From Bifidobacterium parmae (GTDB lineage Bacteria; Actinomycetota; Actinomycetes; Actinomycetales; Bifidobacteriaceae): a stretch of 64,000 bases of DNA. The notes beneath the pieces are model-generated. The model was given only the letters and a program-made list of their open reading frames with translations, did not search any database and was not told where the DNA came from. Of this stretch, positions 56,240-64,000 are shown piece by piece. The stretch is from assembly GCF_002860365.1 (NCBI RefSeq), contig NZ_NMWT01000013.1:95225-159224 (forward strand), given 5' to 3'. The translations under genes were made by a program, and so were the position numbers. Numbering within the stretch: position 1 is the first letter of the stretch; every line of letters begins with the position of its first letter.

Positions 56240-57326
56240 TGCCCTGTTTCACCGCGATCACGATTGCCGCCGTGACCACGTAGATCACGACGAGCCGCAG
56301 CAGCGGGAACCGGGCGAGCATCTCGCCCGGCGCACCATGCACGTTGTTCGTGAGCCAGTTGACGACCGGCAGGTGGAACAGGTAGACGCCGAGCACCGCG
56401 CCGGACAGTGTGCGGATTAGGCCGCGCACCCGCGCCGGCAACGCGCGCAGGCGCGGTTCCAGCCCGCGGAACAGCATGAACACGGCGACGGATTCCACCA
56501 CGCGCACGGGAGAGCCGTTGATGCCGTAATTATGGTATTCGCCCGACAACGCGCCGCTGAAATACCCATTGATCCACAATGCGGTGCCGAACATCACCGC
56601 GGCGGAAGCAGCGGCGACCAGCAGCCACACCCACGCGGGGATGCGCCATTCGACGTGGTGGACGAGATAGTAGCCGAGCAGGAAGTACAGCATGTCCTGC
56701 GACATGTAGAGCGGCCAGTGCAGCGACGACGTGAAATACTGTTCCGCCACGCCCAATCGTTCCAGCAGCGGCACGCCCCACGCGATGGCGAAGTCCACAA
56801 CGATGAGATACCGCATCAGCCGCTTGTCGTCGGCGGCCAACGACAGCAGCGGCGTGATCATGTACAGGTAGATGATCGAGTACAGGAACCAGTAGAAGCT
56901 GTTGACATCGTCCGTGAGGAAGCGGCGCACGAAATCCACCGGGCCGAACGAGTCGGCGACCGCCTGTGTGCCGAACGCCGCGGGGAACAGGCCGAACAGC
57001 AGGTAGCAGACGAGGCTGGCCAGGACCAGAGCCTTACCGACGCGCCACAGCCGCTTCTTGAAGAACACGCGCGTGGAGTATCGCCGCCGGTAGCCCAGCA
57101 GGTTCATGCCGCTGATCATGAAGTACACGGGGACGGCGAAGATGCCGACCGCCTGGAACGCGACGGCCTTCACCCACGCGTGTGACGGCTCGGGCGTGAA
57201 CGCGTTCAGCGACACGTGCAGCAGAATCACCGCGAGGCACGCGAGCACGTTGAGCACGTCCACGAACTCCCAATGCCGCGTGGCGGCCTTCACCGCCTCA
57301 GTCCCGGTCCTGGTTTCGGTCGTCAT
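56211..57326 (-). CDS. Acyltransferase-3-family membrane protein
   Basis: 371 aa from the ATG at 57326. Ten membrane helices. FVDVLNVLACLAVILLHVSL carries the conserved His of the family in helix 1, followed by VPVYFMISGMNLLGYRRRY (the ISG motif) and RVFFKKRLWRV. It ends with VLGVYLFHLPVVNWL, where the second family His is seen. It O-acetylates, or acylates with another group, a sugar or a wall polymer from inside-derived acyl-CoA. Unlike the copy at 48-49 kb it is intact. The 3' end overlaps the YfhO-like gene on the other strand by 29 bases. Confidence 0.88.
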   Translation of the reverse strand: MTTETRTGTEAVKAATRHWEFVDVLNVLACLAVILLHVSLNAFTPEPSHAWVKAVAFQAVGIFAVPVYFMISGMNLLGYRRRYSTRVFFKKRLWRVGKALVLASLVCYLLFGLFPAAFGTQAVADSFGPVDFVRRFLTDDVNSFYWFLYSIIYLYMITPLLSLAADDKRLMRYLIVVDFAIAWGVPLLERLGVAEQYFTSSLHWPLYMSQDMLYFLLGYYLVHHVEWRIPAWVWLLVAAASAAVMFGTALWINGYFSGALSGEYHNYGINGSPVRVVESVAVFMLFRGLEPRLRALPARVRGLIRTLSGAVLGVYLFHLPVVNWLTNNVHGAPGEMLARFPLLRLVVIYVVTAAIVIAVKQGIRIARRAIR

Positions 57327-57385
57327 GTGCCATCCTCTCCCGTCGATTCGTCTCCACTATAGGGAAGACCGCCGAAGCCGATCCG

Positions 57386-58372
<987 letters not shown>

Positions 58373-58513
58373 CTTCCGTCCTTTCGTCGCGCCGCCCGTC
58401 ACGCTTTGCTCACGCATCAGCCACTGTAGAGGATTGTACAATGACTGTGATCTGCGGATGCGGGAACGACCGGCGAGCGCCGCCGCCTCTTCCGCACGGG
58501 AGAGGAAGGTTCA

Positions 58514-60400
58514 GTGGAGGGCATCATCGGCACGGAGACGAATGGGATCGGCACGTCTGCGGATAGCGCTGCGTTGACGGAACGTCAGAAACGCATCATC
58601 GTGGCGGTCATCCTGTTGGCGACCATCGTCATCGCAAATATTCCGCTCCTCTCCCGCACGGCGTTATGGGGTGCGGATTTCGATTACCACCTGTTCCGCA
58701 TCAAAGGCATTGCGGACGGGCTGGAGAACGGCCAGTTCCCGGTGCGCATGCAGACCGTGCAGCTTCATGGTTATGGTTATCCGAATTCCGTCATGTACCC
58801 GGATGCGTTGCTGTATATCCCGGCGGTGCTGAACGTTCTTGGATTGTCCGTCGTGCATGCCTATCAGGTGTTCGCCGTCGCATTCAACGCACTGTCCGTG
58901 TTGGTCGCATACGTCTGTTTCAAGCGGATCTTCTCCTCGCGGAAGATCGGAATCCTCGCCGGCACCTTGTGGTCGCTTTCCGCATACCGGCTTTCCGACG
59001 TCTACCCTCGTGGCGCCGTCGCCGAATGGCTTGCCATATTCTTCTTCCCGGTGTTGGCGTTGGGCGTCTACGAGGTGTTCAGACCGGATACCGGCGCATC
59101 AGGAGCGAAACGGCCGTCGCGCGCGGCGCAGACCGGCCGTAGGCGTTCGGCCGATGCTCCCAATTGGGGTTGGCTGTTGTGCGCGGCCGCCGCCACGGGC
59201 ATCATCAACTCCCATGTGCTCAGCACGGAGATGACCGTCATCGCGTTCGCTCCGGCGATCATCGTGCTGCTCGTCTACAACCATGCGTTGCGCGTGTGGC
59301 TTCGGCTGCTGGCCGCGGGAGTGGGCACGCTGCTGTTGAGCGCGGGCTTTCTCGTGCCGTTCCTCGACTACACGCTGCACGCCGATCTTGCGGTGTTCTC
59401 CATCAGCGCCGCCGACAAGGTCGCGTTGGCGACCGGCAAGGCGTTGGAGCCGGGCCGCATGTTCCTGCTGTTCTCGCCGATGACGCAGTTCCCGGAGAGT
59501 TCCGCCTTCTCGGGGCAACTGCCCTACTCGCTGGGGTGGGCGACCATGGGGTTCGCGTTCCTGTGGTTCGTGCTGCTGACGCTTGTGAGACGGCATGACG
59601 GCACATTCCGTACGACGCTGCGATGGGGCGTGCCGCCGCTGGTCGCCGGCATGTTCTGCGCGTGGCTCACGACCACGTTCTTCCCGTGGTCCTCCGAACG
59701 TCTCCGCCCGATTACCGCGATATTGGCGACGGTCCAGTTCCCGGCGCGATTCACCAGTTTCGTGGTGTTGGCGATGATTCTGCTCGGCGGACTCGGATTC
59801 AGGCTGCTTGCCGCGGACGGTCAGTTCGCGCGCTATGCGAACATCGTGTTCGCCGTGCTGCTGGTGTTCGGTCTTGCGGAGGGCGGTGTCACCGTCTCCA
59901 CGTATATGACCAACGCCAAGGCGTTGGCTCCGTTCGAACAGGTCACCATGGCCGAGAACAATGGTCTCGCCGGAGCGGAGTATCTGCCCAAGGGAACCGA
60001 CGTCGCCACGCTGGAGGAACGATACCCTGCCGGCAGTCTGCCGAAGGCGGATGATGGCGTCACCGTCACAGATTTCAGCAAAACCGGCACCACCGTGACA
60101 TTCGCCGCGGCAGCGCGGCGAGACGGCGAAGTGGTGCTGCCGTTGCTGGCGTACCCTCATTACGTCGTCGAGACGCAGTACACCGGTTCCGCGGATTGCA
60201 CGCTCACCCGGACGGACAGCGCCACGAACCTGCTCGCGGTGAAGGTGCCCAGAGGGTTCGACGGCACCGTGCGCGTCCGGTTCCGGGAACCGTTGGCATG
60301 GAAGCTGGCGTTTGCCTGCTCGTGGATCAGCGCCATCGGCATGGCGGTCGGCGGTGTCATCGTCCGCCGCCGACACCGCACACGCGCTTACGGAGAGTAA
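58514..60400 (+). CDS. YfhO-like membrane protein, copy 2
   Basis: 628 aa from a GTG at 58514 with AGGAAGG 5 bases upstream. It has the same layout as the protein encoded at 54425: FDYHLFRIKGIADGL, GQFPVRMQTVQLHGYGYPNS, MYPDALLYIPAVLNVLGLSV, then about eleven helices. The extracellular C-terminal domain has VTFAAAARRDGEVVLPLLAY, followed by a last helix and a basic tail. A ~25-residue basic insert (AKRPSRAAQTGRRRSADAP) sits in an inside loop. Probably a GT-C-type transferase adding a sugar to an exported polymer. It is divergent from the GtrB-like gene. Confidence 0.8.
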   Translation: MEGIIGTETNGIGTSADSAALTERQKRIIVAVILLATIVIANIPLLSRTALWGADFDYHLFRIKGIADGLENGQFPVRMQTVQLHGYGYPNSVMYPDALLYIPAVLNVLGLSVVHAYQVFAVAFNALSVLVAYVCFKRIFSSRKIGILAGTLWSLSAYRLSDVYPRGAVAEWLAIFFFPVLALGVYEVFRPDTGASGAKRPSRAAQTGRRRSADAPNWGWLLCAAAATGIINSHVLSTEMTVIAFAPAIIVLLVYNHALRVWLRLLAAGVGTLLLSAGFLVPFLDYTLHADLAVFSISAADKVALATGKALEPGRMFLLFSPMTQFPESSAFSGQLPYSLGWATMGFAFLWFVLLTLVRRHDGTFRTTLRWGVPPLVAGMFCAWLTTTFFPWSSERLRPITAILATVQFPARFTSFVVLAMILLGGLGFRLLAADGQFARYANIVFAVLLVFGLAEGGVTVSTYMTNAKALAPFEQVTMAENNGLAGAEYLPKGTDVATLEERYPAGSLPKADDGVTVTDFSKTGTTVTFAAAARRDGEVVLPLLAYPHYVVETQYTGSADCTLTRTDSATNLLAVKVPRGFDGTVRVRFREPLAWKLAFACSWISAIGMAVGGVIVRRRHRTRAYGE

Positions 60401-60425
60401 GCGCCTCGTTCCCCGCAGATGATAC

Positions 60426-60464
60426 AATCAGGCTGTTTCCCGCCCATCGGGAGACAGCCTGATT
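60426..60464. terminator. Long hairpin between the YfhO-like and CAP/CWB2 genes
   Basis: AATCAGGCTGT...ACAGCCTGATT arms with an inner TCCCG/CGGGA stem. It starts 26 bases after the stop. No T-tract follows on either strand, so termination or leader regulation are both possible. Confidence 0.5.
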
Positions 60465-60494
60465 AGTGATGACGCTATAAGGGGGAGAATCAAA

Positions 60495-62600
60495 GTGAGA
60501 ACCACAGGAAGAAGAATCGGCCGGGCGCTCGCCGCGGCATGCGCCACACTGGCGTTATGCGTCGCGGGATTCGTTCCCGCAGCGACAGCGCAGGAACAGT
60601 CGGCGTCGAAGGACCTGTCGGACTGGGCCCAGCGAGCCACAGCCACGGCGACAGCCGATATGAACGCCTGGACCGGGCAGGACGACCAAAACAGCGGCAC
60701 CGCGGATAACGTGCAGATTCAGGAGGGAGACCCTACGAATGGCACGTTGAACGGCCAGACCGCGTTGGGCGATCCGCTGACCGAATCGGAAGCGACCGCA
60801 GCCGATAACGGGGACGGCAACGGAAAACTACGCTCTGCACGTGCCTCATCCGGCACGATTCCGATTCCGCGTACCGTGATCTACCAGCAGACCTCCGCCC
60901 GTTCCATGCTGAACCTGGTCAACGGCCTGCGTTCCGGTGTGGGCCGCAGCTCCCTGCAATGGGATACGCGCCTGGAGCAGATCGCCATGCTGCGTGCCGC
61001 CGAAATCACCGAATACTTCGCGCATACGCGTCCCAACGGCCAGCAGCCGTACACCGCGGCCGACGATCTGGGTTACGGCAGTCAGATCTTCGTCAACGGC
61101 GAGAACATCGCCGCCGGCAGCGACAACGCGCAAGGCACGTTCAACCAGTGGCGCAACTCCCCCGGCCATTACCAGAACATGATCGAAGGCTCGTTCAAGT
61201 CCGTGGGCATGGCCGCCGTATACGTGCCGTGGGGGTACGGCATGTACTGGGTGCAGTGCTTCAGCTCGGACAGCGGTAACGGCATGAACGGGTCGGCAGA
61301 CAACCAGCAGGAGAGCGTGCTCATCCAACTGCCCGACTCGTTCATCACCAACGCCTCGATCGACCGTTCCGACATGTATCTCGGCATCGGCACGAACAAC
61401 GTCCTTCCGCTGCCCGAATATGACGTGACCATCCGCGGCACCTACCACGACAGCAACGGACAGGCGCAGAACCAATCGGTGAGCTACGGCGTGCATTACC
61501 GCAACGCCTTCATGACATGGGATACCGGCAACGAGAACATCGCGAAACTATACTCGGGTTCCGACGGCGGCGTATACGTCGGCGGCAAGAACGTCGGCAG
61601 GACCACGGTGACGGGCGAGTTCCCGACCACGTCACGTCTGAACCTCACGCTGAACGCAATCGTCAAGCTGATGGCCCGCTACGGCGGCGCGACCCGCTAC
61701 GACACGATGGCGGAGATCGTGAAAGGCGCGTTCTCCGGCCACTCGGACACGGTGGTCGTGACATCCGGCGACAACTACCCTGACGCCCTGGCCTCCGGCG
61801 CACTGGCCGGAGCCTTGGACGCGCCGCTCGTCACGACAAGCCAAAGCTCCCTGTCGCCACAGGCACGCGAACGCATCACGGCATTGTCACCCAACCGTAT
61901 CGTCGTGATCGGCGGAACGAACATCATCCCGCAATCGACACTCAACGAGCTGCGTTCGCTGCTGCCTTCCAACGGACAGCTGGTGACAGGCATCCACGGT
62001 TCGACCCGCTATGAGACCGCCGAGGAGATCTACAAGCAGGGCGCATCCCGATTGGGTATCGATTGGAGTTCGACCGCCATCATCTCCTGCGGCGACGGCT
62101 ATGCTGATGCGCTGGGCATCTCACCGTACGCGTACCACACCAAGGCGCCGATCTTCCTGGTGGGCAAGGGCAAGACACTGCCGGCCTCCATCGGCCGCAG
62201 TCTCGCGACCGGCGGGTTCAACCGTGTGGTCATCGTCGGCAGCAACACCGTCGTGTCCGACGCCGTTGCATCACAGGTCAGGTCGCTCGGCATCTCCGTG
62301 ACGCGTCTGGGCGGTTCGACCCGCTACGACACCAGCGTCAAGGTCGCGAATTGGATCATGTCCACCGGAGAATTCGATGCGACGGGCGCCGCCTTCGCCT
62401 CCGGAGAGAACTACCCGGACGCGTTGGCCGGCACGTCGCTCGCCGGAGGTGTGGCGATTCCGCTGCTGCTGGTCAAGGACTCCTCCTCTCCGTCCATCTC
62501 CTGGGCCCGCGGCCGCGGTCTGAAGATCACCATACTGTTCGGCTCGCAGCTCGCGATTTCCGGGTCGACGGCATCGGCAATCGCGAAGACGATGGCATGA
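60495..62600 (+). CDS. Secreted CAP-domain protein with cell-wall-binding repeats 2
   Basis: 701 aa from a GTG at 60495 with GGGGGAG upstream. A signal peptide (1-32, ACATLALCVAGFVPAATAQ) is followed by an acidic linker. A CAP/SCP domain spans ~130-260 (MLNLVNGLRSGVGRSSLQWD, HTRPNGQQPYTAADDLGYGS, GENIAAGSDNAQGTFNQWRN, with the His and Glu of the family). An Ig-like spacer and three CWB2 repeats follow (~395-700: YGGATRYDTMAEIVKGAFSG, HGSTRYETAEEIYK, LGGSTRYDTSVKVANWIM). CWB2 repeats hold proteins on the wall non-covalently through anionic wall polymers. The neighbouring glycan region may make its ligand. The role of the CAP domain is unknown. Confidence 0.9.
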   Translation: MRTTGRRIGRALAAACATLALCVAGFVPAATAQEQSASKDLSDWAQRATATATADMNAWTGQDDQNSGTADNVQIQEGDPTNGTLNGQTALGDPLTESEATAADNGDGNGKLRSARASSGTIPIPRTVIYQQTSARSMLNLVNGLRSGVGRSSLQWDTRLEQIAMLRAAEITEYFAHTRPNGQQPYTAADDLGYGSQIFVNGENIAAGSDNAQGTFNQWRNSPGHYQNMIEGSFKSVGMAAVYVPWGYGMYWVQCFSSDSGNGMNGSADNQQESVLIQLPDSFITNASIDRSDMYLGIGTNNVLPLPEYDVTIRGTYHDSNGQAQNQSVSYGVHYRNAFMTWDTGNENIAKLYSGSDGGVYVGGKNVGRTTVTGEFPTTSRLNLTLNAIVKLMARYGGATRYDTMAEIVKGAFSGHSDTVVVTSGDNYPDALASGALAGALDAPLVTTSQSSLSPQARERITALSPNRIVVIGGTNIIPQSTLNELRSLLPSNGQLVTGIHGSTRYETAEEIYKQGASRLGIDWSSTAIISCGDGYADALGISPYAYHTKAPIFLVGKGKTLPASIGRSLATGGFNRVVIVGSNTVVSDAVASQVRSLGISVTRLGGSTRYDTSVKVANWIMSTGEFDATGAAFASGENYPDALAGTSLAGGVAIPLLLVKDSSSPSISWARGRGLKITILFGSQLAISGSTASAIAKTMA

Positions 62601-62635
62601 TGATCGGTCCTCCCCGCTCGGAAGGGCGAGACCAA

Positions 62636-62684
62636 TGAAGTAGGGGGTGCGGTTCAAATCTGATGAACCGCACCCCCTACTTCA
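62636..62684. terminator. Bidirectional terminator between the two CWB2 genes
   Basis: A 21-bp perfect stem beginning TGAAGTAGGGGGTGCGG with its complement, loop of about 7 bases, between convergent genes. Confidence 0.85.
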
Positions 62685-62751
62685 TGCTTGGCGGTCGCGG
62701 CCCGCGGAATCCTACGGCCAAGCCCGCAAGACTACGAGCGCCAAAGTCGGA

Positions 62752-64000
62752 CTACTCCACTTCCAGTCCGAGTGTGTCGGCGATGGTGTGCATGGTCTGG
62801 TTGTCGACGACGACATCCGATCCGACGACCCACGCCTTCGACACGTCCTTCGCGTGCTTGCCGGCCAGGGCGATCGCGGGCGACGACGGGTCACGCACCA
62901 GCATCAGCGCCGCGTTCGACCTGCCCGCCAGAGGACCCGCCGCCAAGGCGTCCGCGAACCCCTCGCCCGACGCGAACACCGCGCCGTCCATGCCCATGCC
63001 CTGCTTCACGCACCACTCCGCGACCTTCGCGCTCGTCTCATAGCGCGTCGGACCGGCCACGCGCTCCGAAGCCACGCCCAGGGCCGGCAGCTGGGCGAAA
63101 TCCACCCAATCCGACACGACCACGTTGCTGCCGACGATCACCGCCGACGAGAACGAGCCCGACCCGATGGCCGACACCGCGTCCGCCGACAGGCCCGACG
63201 TCGGGGTCGCCAGCAGGATCGGCGCCGCGTTCCTGTACGCGTACGAGCTGATCGACAGGGCGTCCGCATAGCCCTCGCCCGTCGCGACGATCAGCTTGTC
63301 CGACCAGTCGACGCCCAGACGCCTGCCCGCCTTGTACACCTCCACGTTCGTGTCGTAGCGGTTCGACCCCTGGATGCGGTCCACCGACAGGCCCATCGAC
63401 CGCAACTCGGAGGCCGCCGCCGCGCTCACGGCGACCGTGCTGCCGATCACGACCGCCTTGCTCGCGCCCGACGCACGGACACGCTCACGCGCCACCGCGT
63501 TCAGACCACCCGAACCCGTCAGCACGATCGGCGCCTTCAACCCGCCCGCCAGGGACGAGGCCGACAAGGCGTCCGGGAAGTTGTCGCCCGACGCGACCAC
63601 CACGTACTCCGACCGGCCCGGGAACCCCGCCGACACCACCGCGCCCATCGTCTCATAACGCGTCGCGCCCGCAAGACGCTTCAACGCGCCCTTCTCGGCC
63701 TGTTTCCTCGTCCAGTGCGCGTACAGGGTGACGTTGCCGTTCACCGGGGCGGAGAAGTCGTACTCCTCGCCGCCCGTCCTCTCCGTATACCAGCCGTCGA
63801 ACACGTAGCCGTCACGCGACGGATCCGCAGGACGGGACACCGGCTTGCCGACCTCCACCGACTGCGACGACACCGACGAACCACCAACCGAATCAAACCA
63901 AACCGTCGCATGCGACGGCGCCGGAGGAACCTCCGTCCAATGCGCATATAAGGCGAGGTCGCCGGTCACGGGCGTTGCGTCGAAGTCATACCGCGAACCG
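62752..64000 (-). CDS. InlB-repeat / cell-wall-binding-repeat-2 surface protein (C-terminal part)
   Basis: At least 416 codons; the N-terminus lies beyond the window. The visible part starts in one InlB B-repeat (YDFDATPVTGDLALYAHW) and has a second complete one (GYVFDGWYTERTGGEEYDFS, ending NVTLYAHW). Three CWB2 repeats then run to the C-terminus (LAGATRYETMGAVVSAGFPG, IQGSNRYDTNVEVYK, VAGPTRYETSAKVAEWCVK), each with the GDNFPDALSASSLAGG-type core. It is a wall-associated surface protein, probably adhesive. It converges on the CAP/CWB2 gene. Long runs of CCGACGCG-type codon repetition suggest frequent recombination among CWB2 genes. Confidence 0.9.
   Translation of the reverse strand, partial: GSRYDFDATPVTGDLALYAHWTEVPPAPSHATVWFDSVGGSSVSSQSVEVGKPVSRPADPSRDGYVFDGWYTERTGGEEYDFSAPVNGNVTLYAHWTRKQAEKGALKRLAGATRYETMGAVVSAGFPGRSEYVVVASGDNFPDALSASSLAGGLKAPIVLTGSGGLNAVARERVRASGASKAVVIGSTVAVSAAAASELRSMGLSVDRIQGSNRYDTNVEVYKAGRRLGVDWSDKLIVATGEGYADALSISSYAYRNAAPILLATPTSGLSADAVSAIGSGSFSSAVIVGSNVVVSDWVDFAQLPALGVASERVAGPTRYETSAKVAEWCVKQGMGMDGAVFASGEGFADALAAGPLAGRSNAALMLVRDPSSPAIALAGKHAKDVSKAWVVGSDVVVDNQTMHTIADTLGLEVE

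Overview
The window looks like a chromosomal piece of a high-GC actinobacterium, most likely a Bifidobacterium. The evidence is a DUF2469 gene, a gatCAB operon, an rpsF-ssb-rpsR-rplI operon, UDP-galactopyranose mutase with GlfT1/GlfT2-like galactofuranosyltransferases, cell-wall-binding-repeat-2 (CWB2) surface proteins, and a sortase-type surface beta-helix protein. The genus is inferred from protein families read by eye. I do not name a species.

Layout. 1-1.4 kb: DUF2469 (cut by the window edge) and a GNAT acetyltransferase. 1.58-4.34 kb: a repeat-rich segment bounded by two ~115-bp direct repeats. It holds one AbiEi/DUF559-like nuclease-fold gene flanked by several tandem arrays. 4.5-7.9 kb: gatC-gatA-gatB. 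8.1-12.1 kb: surface beta-helix protein, SpoU methyltransferase, PRTase-like protein. 12.1-15.9 kb: copper module, with CsoR divergent from a cupredoxin/P1B-ATPase/YHS fusion that lacks the nucleotide-binding domain. 16.2-17.4 kb: aquaporin-family channel and tRNA-Lys. 17.6-17.9 kb: a 52-bp tandem array. 18.1-20.1 kb: ribosomal protein/SSB operon with a probable S6:S18 autoregulatory leader. 20.5-24.0 kb: zinc-ribbon membrane protein and prs. 24.4-29.2 kb: MarR regulator and a heterodimeric ABC exporter. 29.6-32.6 kb: a tiny Cys/His protein, an aldo/keto reductase and an amino-acid permease.

32.7-60.4 kb is a cell-surface polysaccharide region. It contains glf, rfbB, ugd, an LTA-synthase-type enzyme, GlfT2-like and GlfT1-like enzymes, GT2 and GT4 glycosyltransferases, a Wzm/Wzt ABC exporter, a GtrB-like polyprenyl-phosphate glycosyltransferase, several large multi-membrane proteins (DUF2142, DUF6020, two YfhO-like) and two acyltransferases. 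The simplest reading is a galactofuranose-containing glycan made in the cytoplasm, exported by Wzm/Wzt and decorated outside. An AT-richer insert (44.7-49.2 kb) carries a DUF2142 protein, a flavoprotein and an acyltransferase gene broken by an in-frame TAG. The end of the window holds a CAP-domain/CWB2 secreted protein and the C-terminal part of an InlB-repeat/CWB2 protein.

The most unusual content is repetitive DNA that also sits inside genes. (i) A REP-like double-hairpin family has at least eleven copies between 1.5 and 30.6 kb. Copies are read in frame inside the copper ATPase, one ABC exporter subunit and the aldo/keto reductase. (ii) A 21-bp-period element made of six forward and six inverted units occurs once between genes (39.1-39.5 kb) and once in frame inside the copper ATPase (13.7-14.2 kb), where it is read as heptapeptide repeats. 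Units 3, 5 and 6 of the forward arrays match position by position, which suggests the whole element was copied.
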